DNA from: Dehalococcoidia bacterium
GTDB lineage: Bacteria; Chloroflexota; Dehalococcoidia; GIF9; AB-539-J10
Reading direction: 5' to 3'
DNA: 6,164 nt
Assembly (NCBI GenBank): GCA_030621105.1
Contig: JAUXIH010000067.1
Location: 1 to 6,164, forward strand
In this document: piece by piece, positions 5,758 through 6,164 of the stretch
How the letters are laid out: every line of letters starts with the position of its first letter
Position numbering within the stretch: the stretch's first letter is position 1
Position numbers and translations under genes: made by a program
The notes under the pieces: generated by a model
Database searches by the model: none
Told to the model about the DNA's origin: nothing
Seen by the model: the letters and a program-made list of their open reading frames with translations, nothing else

Positions 5758-6164
5758 TTATAGGCCATTTGCACTATGTAAATCACTCTTTTTGCCGTGC
5801 TTCGCCATTATTGCGTTGGCTTTCTCCAGGTCCCCGGGATAGTTCACATTCAAAAAACTGGTTAGCTGCGGATCAAGCTCCCGGCACTCAGGCCGCTTCA
5901 CATATCTCACGTTTACGCTACGCAGAAAACTGGCAATGCCCAGTTGGTCATGCTCTATTCGAGCCTTCATCACTTCCCTGCAGTCCTGGGAATATACGGC
6001 GTGCAGCGCCTGTACCCTTCCCCCCACAGGCACCACGGCATCATAACCGGGAGCAAGCTCCAGGAGATATCGCAGCAGGCGAACATTCAGGAAAGGCATA
6101 TCACAGGCAACAACCAGGTTGTAATCCGAGTGCGAGGACACCAGGCCGGTATAAATTCCCCCCA
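5758..6164 (-). CDS. mobA: Molybdenum cofactor guanylyltransferase MobA (N-terminus beyond window edge)
   Basis: MobA transfers GMP from GTP to the molybdenum cofactor, making the guanine dinucleotide form used by DMSO-reductase-family enzymes. Only the last 134 residues are in the window; the frame stays open to base 6164, so a GTG at 6141 is not the real start. The visible part begins GGIYTGL, then LVVACDMPFLN, which holds the metal-binding Asp of the nucleotidyltransferase fold, then PVGGRVQALHAVYS, a conserved MobA signature. The C-terminus carries the SFLNVNYPGDLEKA ending common in MobA. The N-terminal GTP-binding loop (LAGGxSxRMG) should lie just outside the window. It is the first visible gene of a mobA-moeA-mobB-mog row. 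Confidence 0.92.
   Translation of the reverse strand, partial: GGIYTGLVSSHSDYNLVVACDMPFLNVRLLRYLLELAPGYDAVVPVGGRVQALHAVYSQDCREVMKARIEHDQLGIASFLRSVNVRYVKRPECRELDPQLTSFLNVNYPGDLEKANAIMAKHGKKSDLHSANGL

Overview
The window is a compact, one-directional cluster for molybdenum/tungsten cofactor metabolism. All supportable genes lie on the minus strand, so transcription runs from high to low coordinates. It suggests an anaerobic bacterium of moderate GC content that uses molybdo- or tungsto-pterin enzymes. Evidence for bacteria is the strong Shine-Dalgarno sites, a lipoprotein signal on the binding protein and a Moco-type riboswitch. Chloroflexota (Dehalococcoidia), Desulfobacterota or Bacillota would all fit; this is an inference and the sequence does not settle it.

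The first half in transcription order (6164 to 3280) encodes late steps of cofactor assembly: the C-terminal part of MobA (GTP:molybdenum cofactor guanylyltransferase, cut by the window edge), MoeA (metal insertion), MobB (GTP-binding protein with a C-terminal extension) and a MogA/MoaB-family molybdopterin adenylyltransferase. Gaps of 12 to 44 nt suggest one operon.

The second half (2873 to 1) encodes a WtpABC-type tungstate/molybdate ABC importer in the order permease (wtpB), ATPase (wtpC), binding lipoprotein (wtpA, cut at its C-terminus). wtpB and wtpC overlap by ATGA, and wtpA begins 12 nt after wtpC.

Between the halves lies the most interesting stretch, 2866 to about 3183. It holds a candidate sigma-70 promoter, then a clear molybdenum-cofactor (Moco/Tuco) riboswitch candidate. 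Its closing helix contains a Shine-Dalgarno sequence for a previously unannotated 46-codon leader ORF, which ends by overlapping the wtpB start codon by 8 nt. The simplest model is that cofactor binding hides the leader ribosome site, and that leader translation is coupled to wtpB and so to the whole importer. A finished cofactor would then shut off uptake of its own metal.
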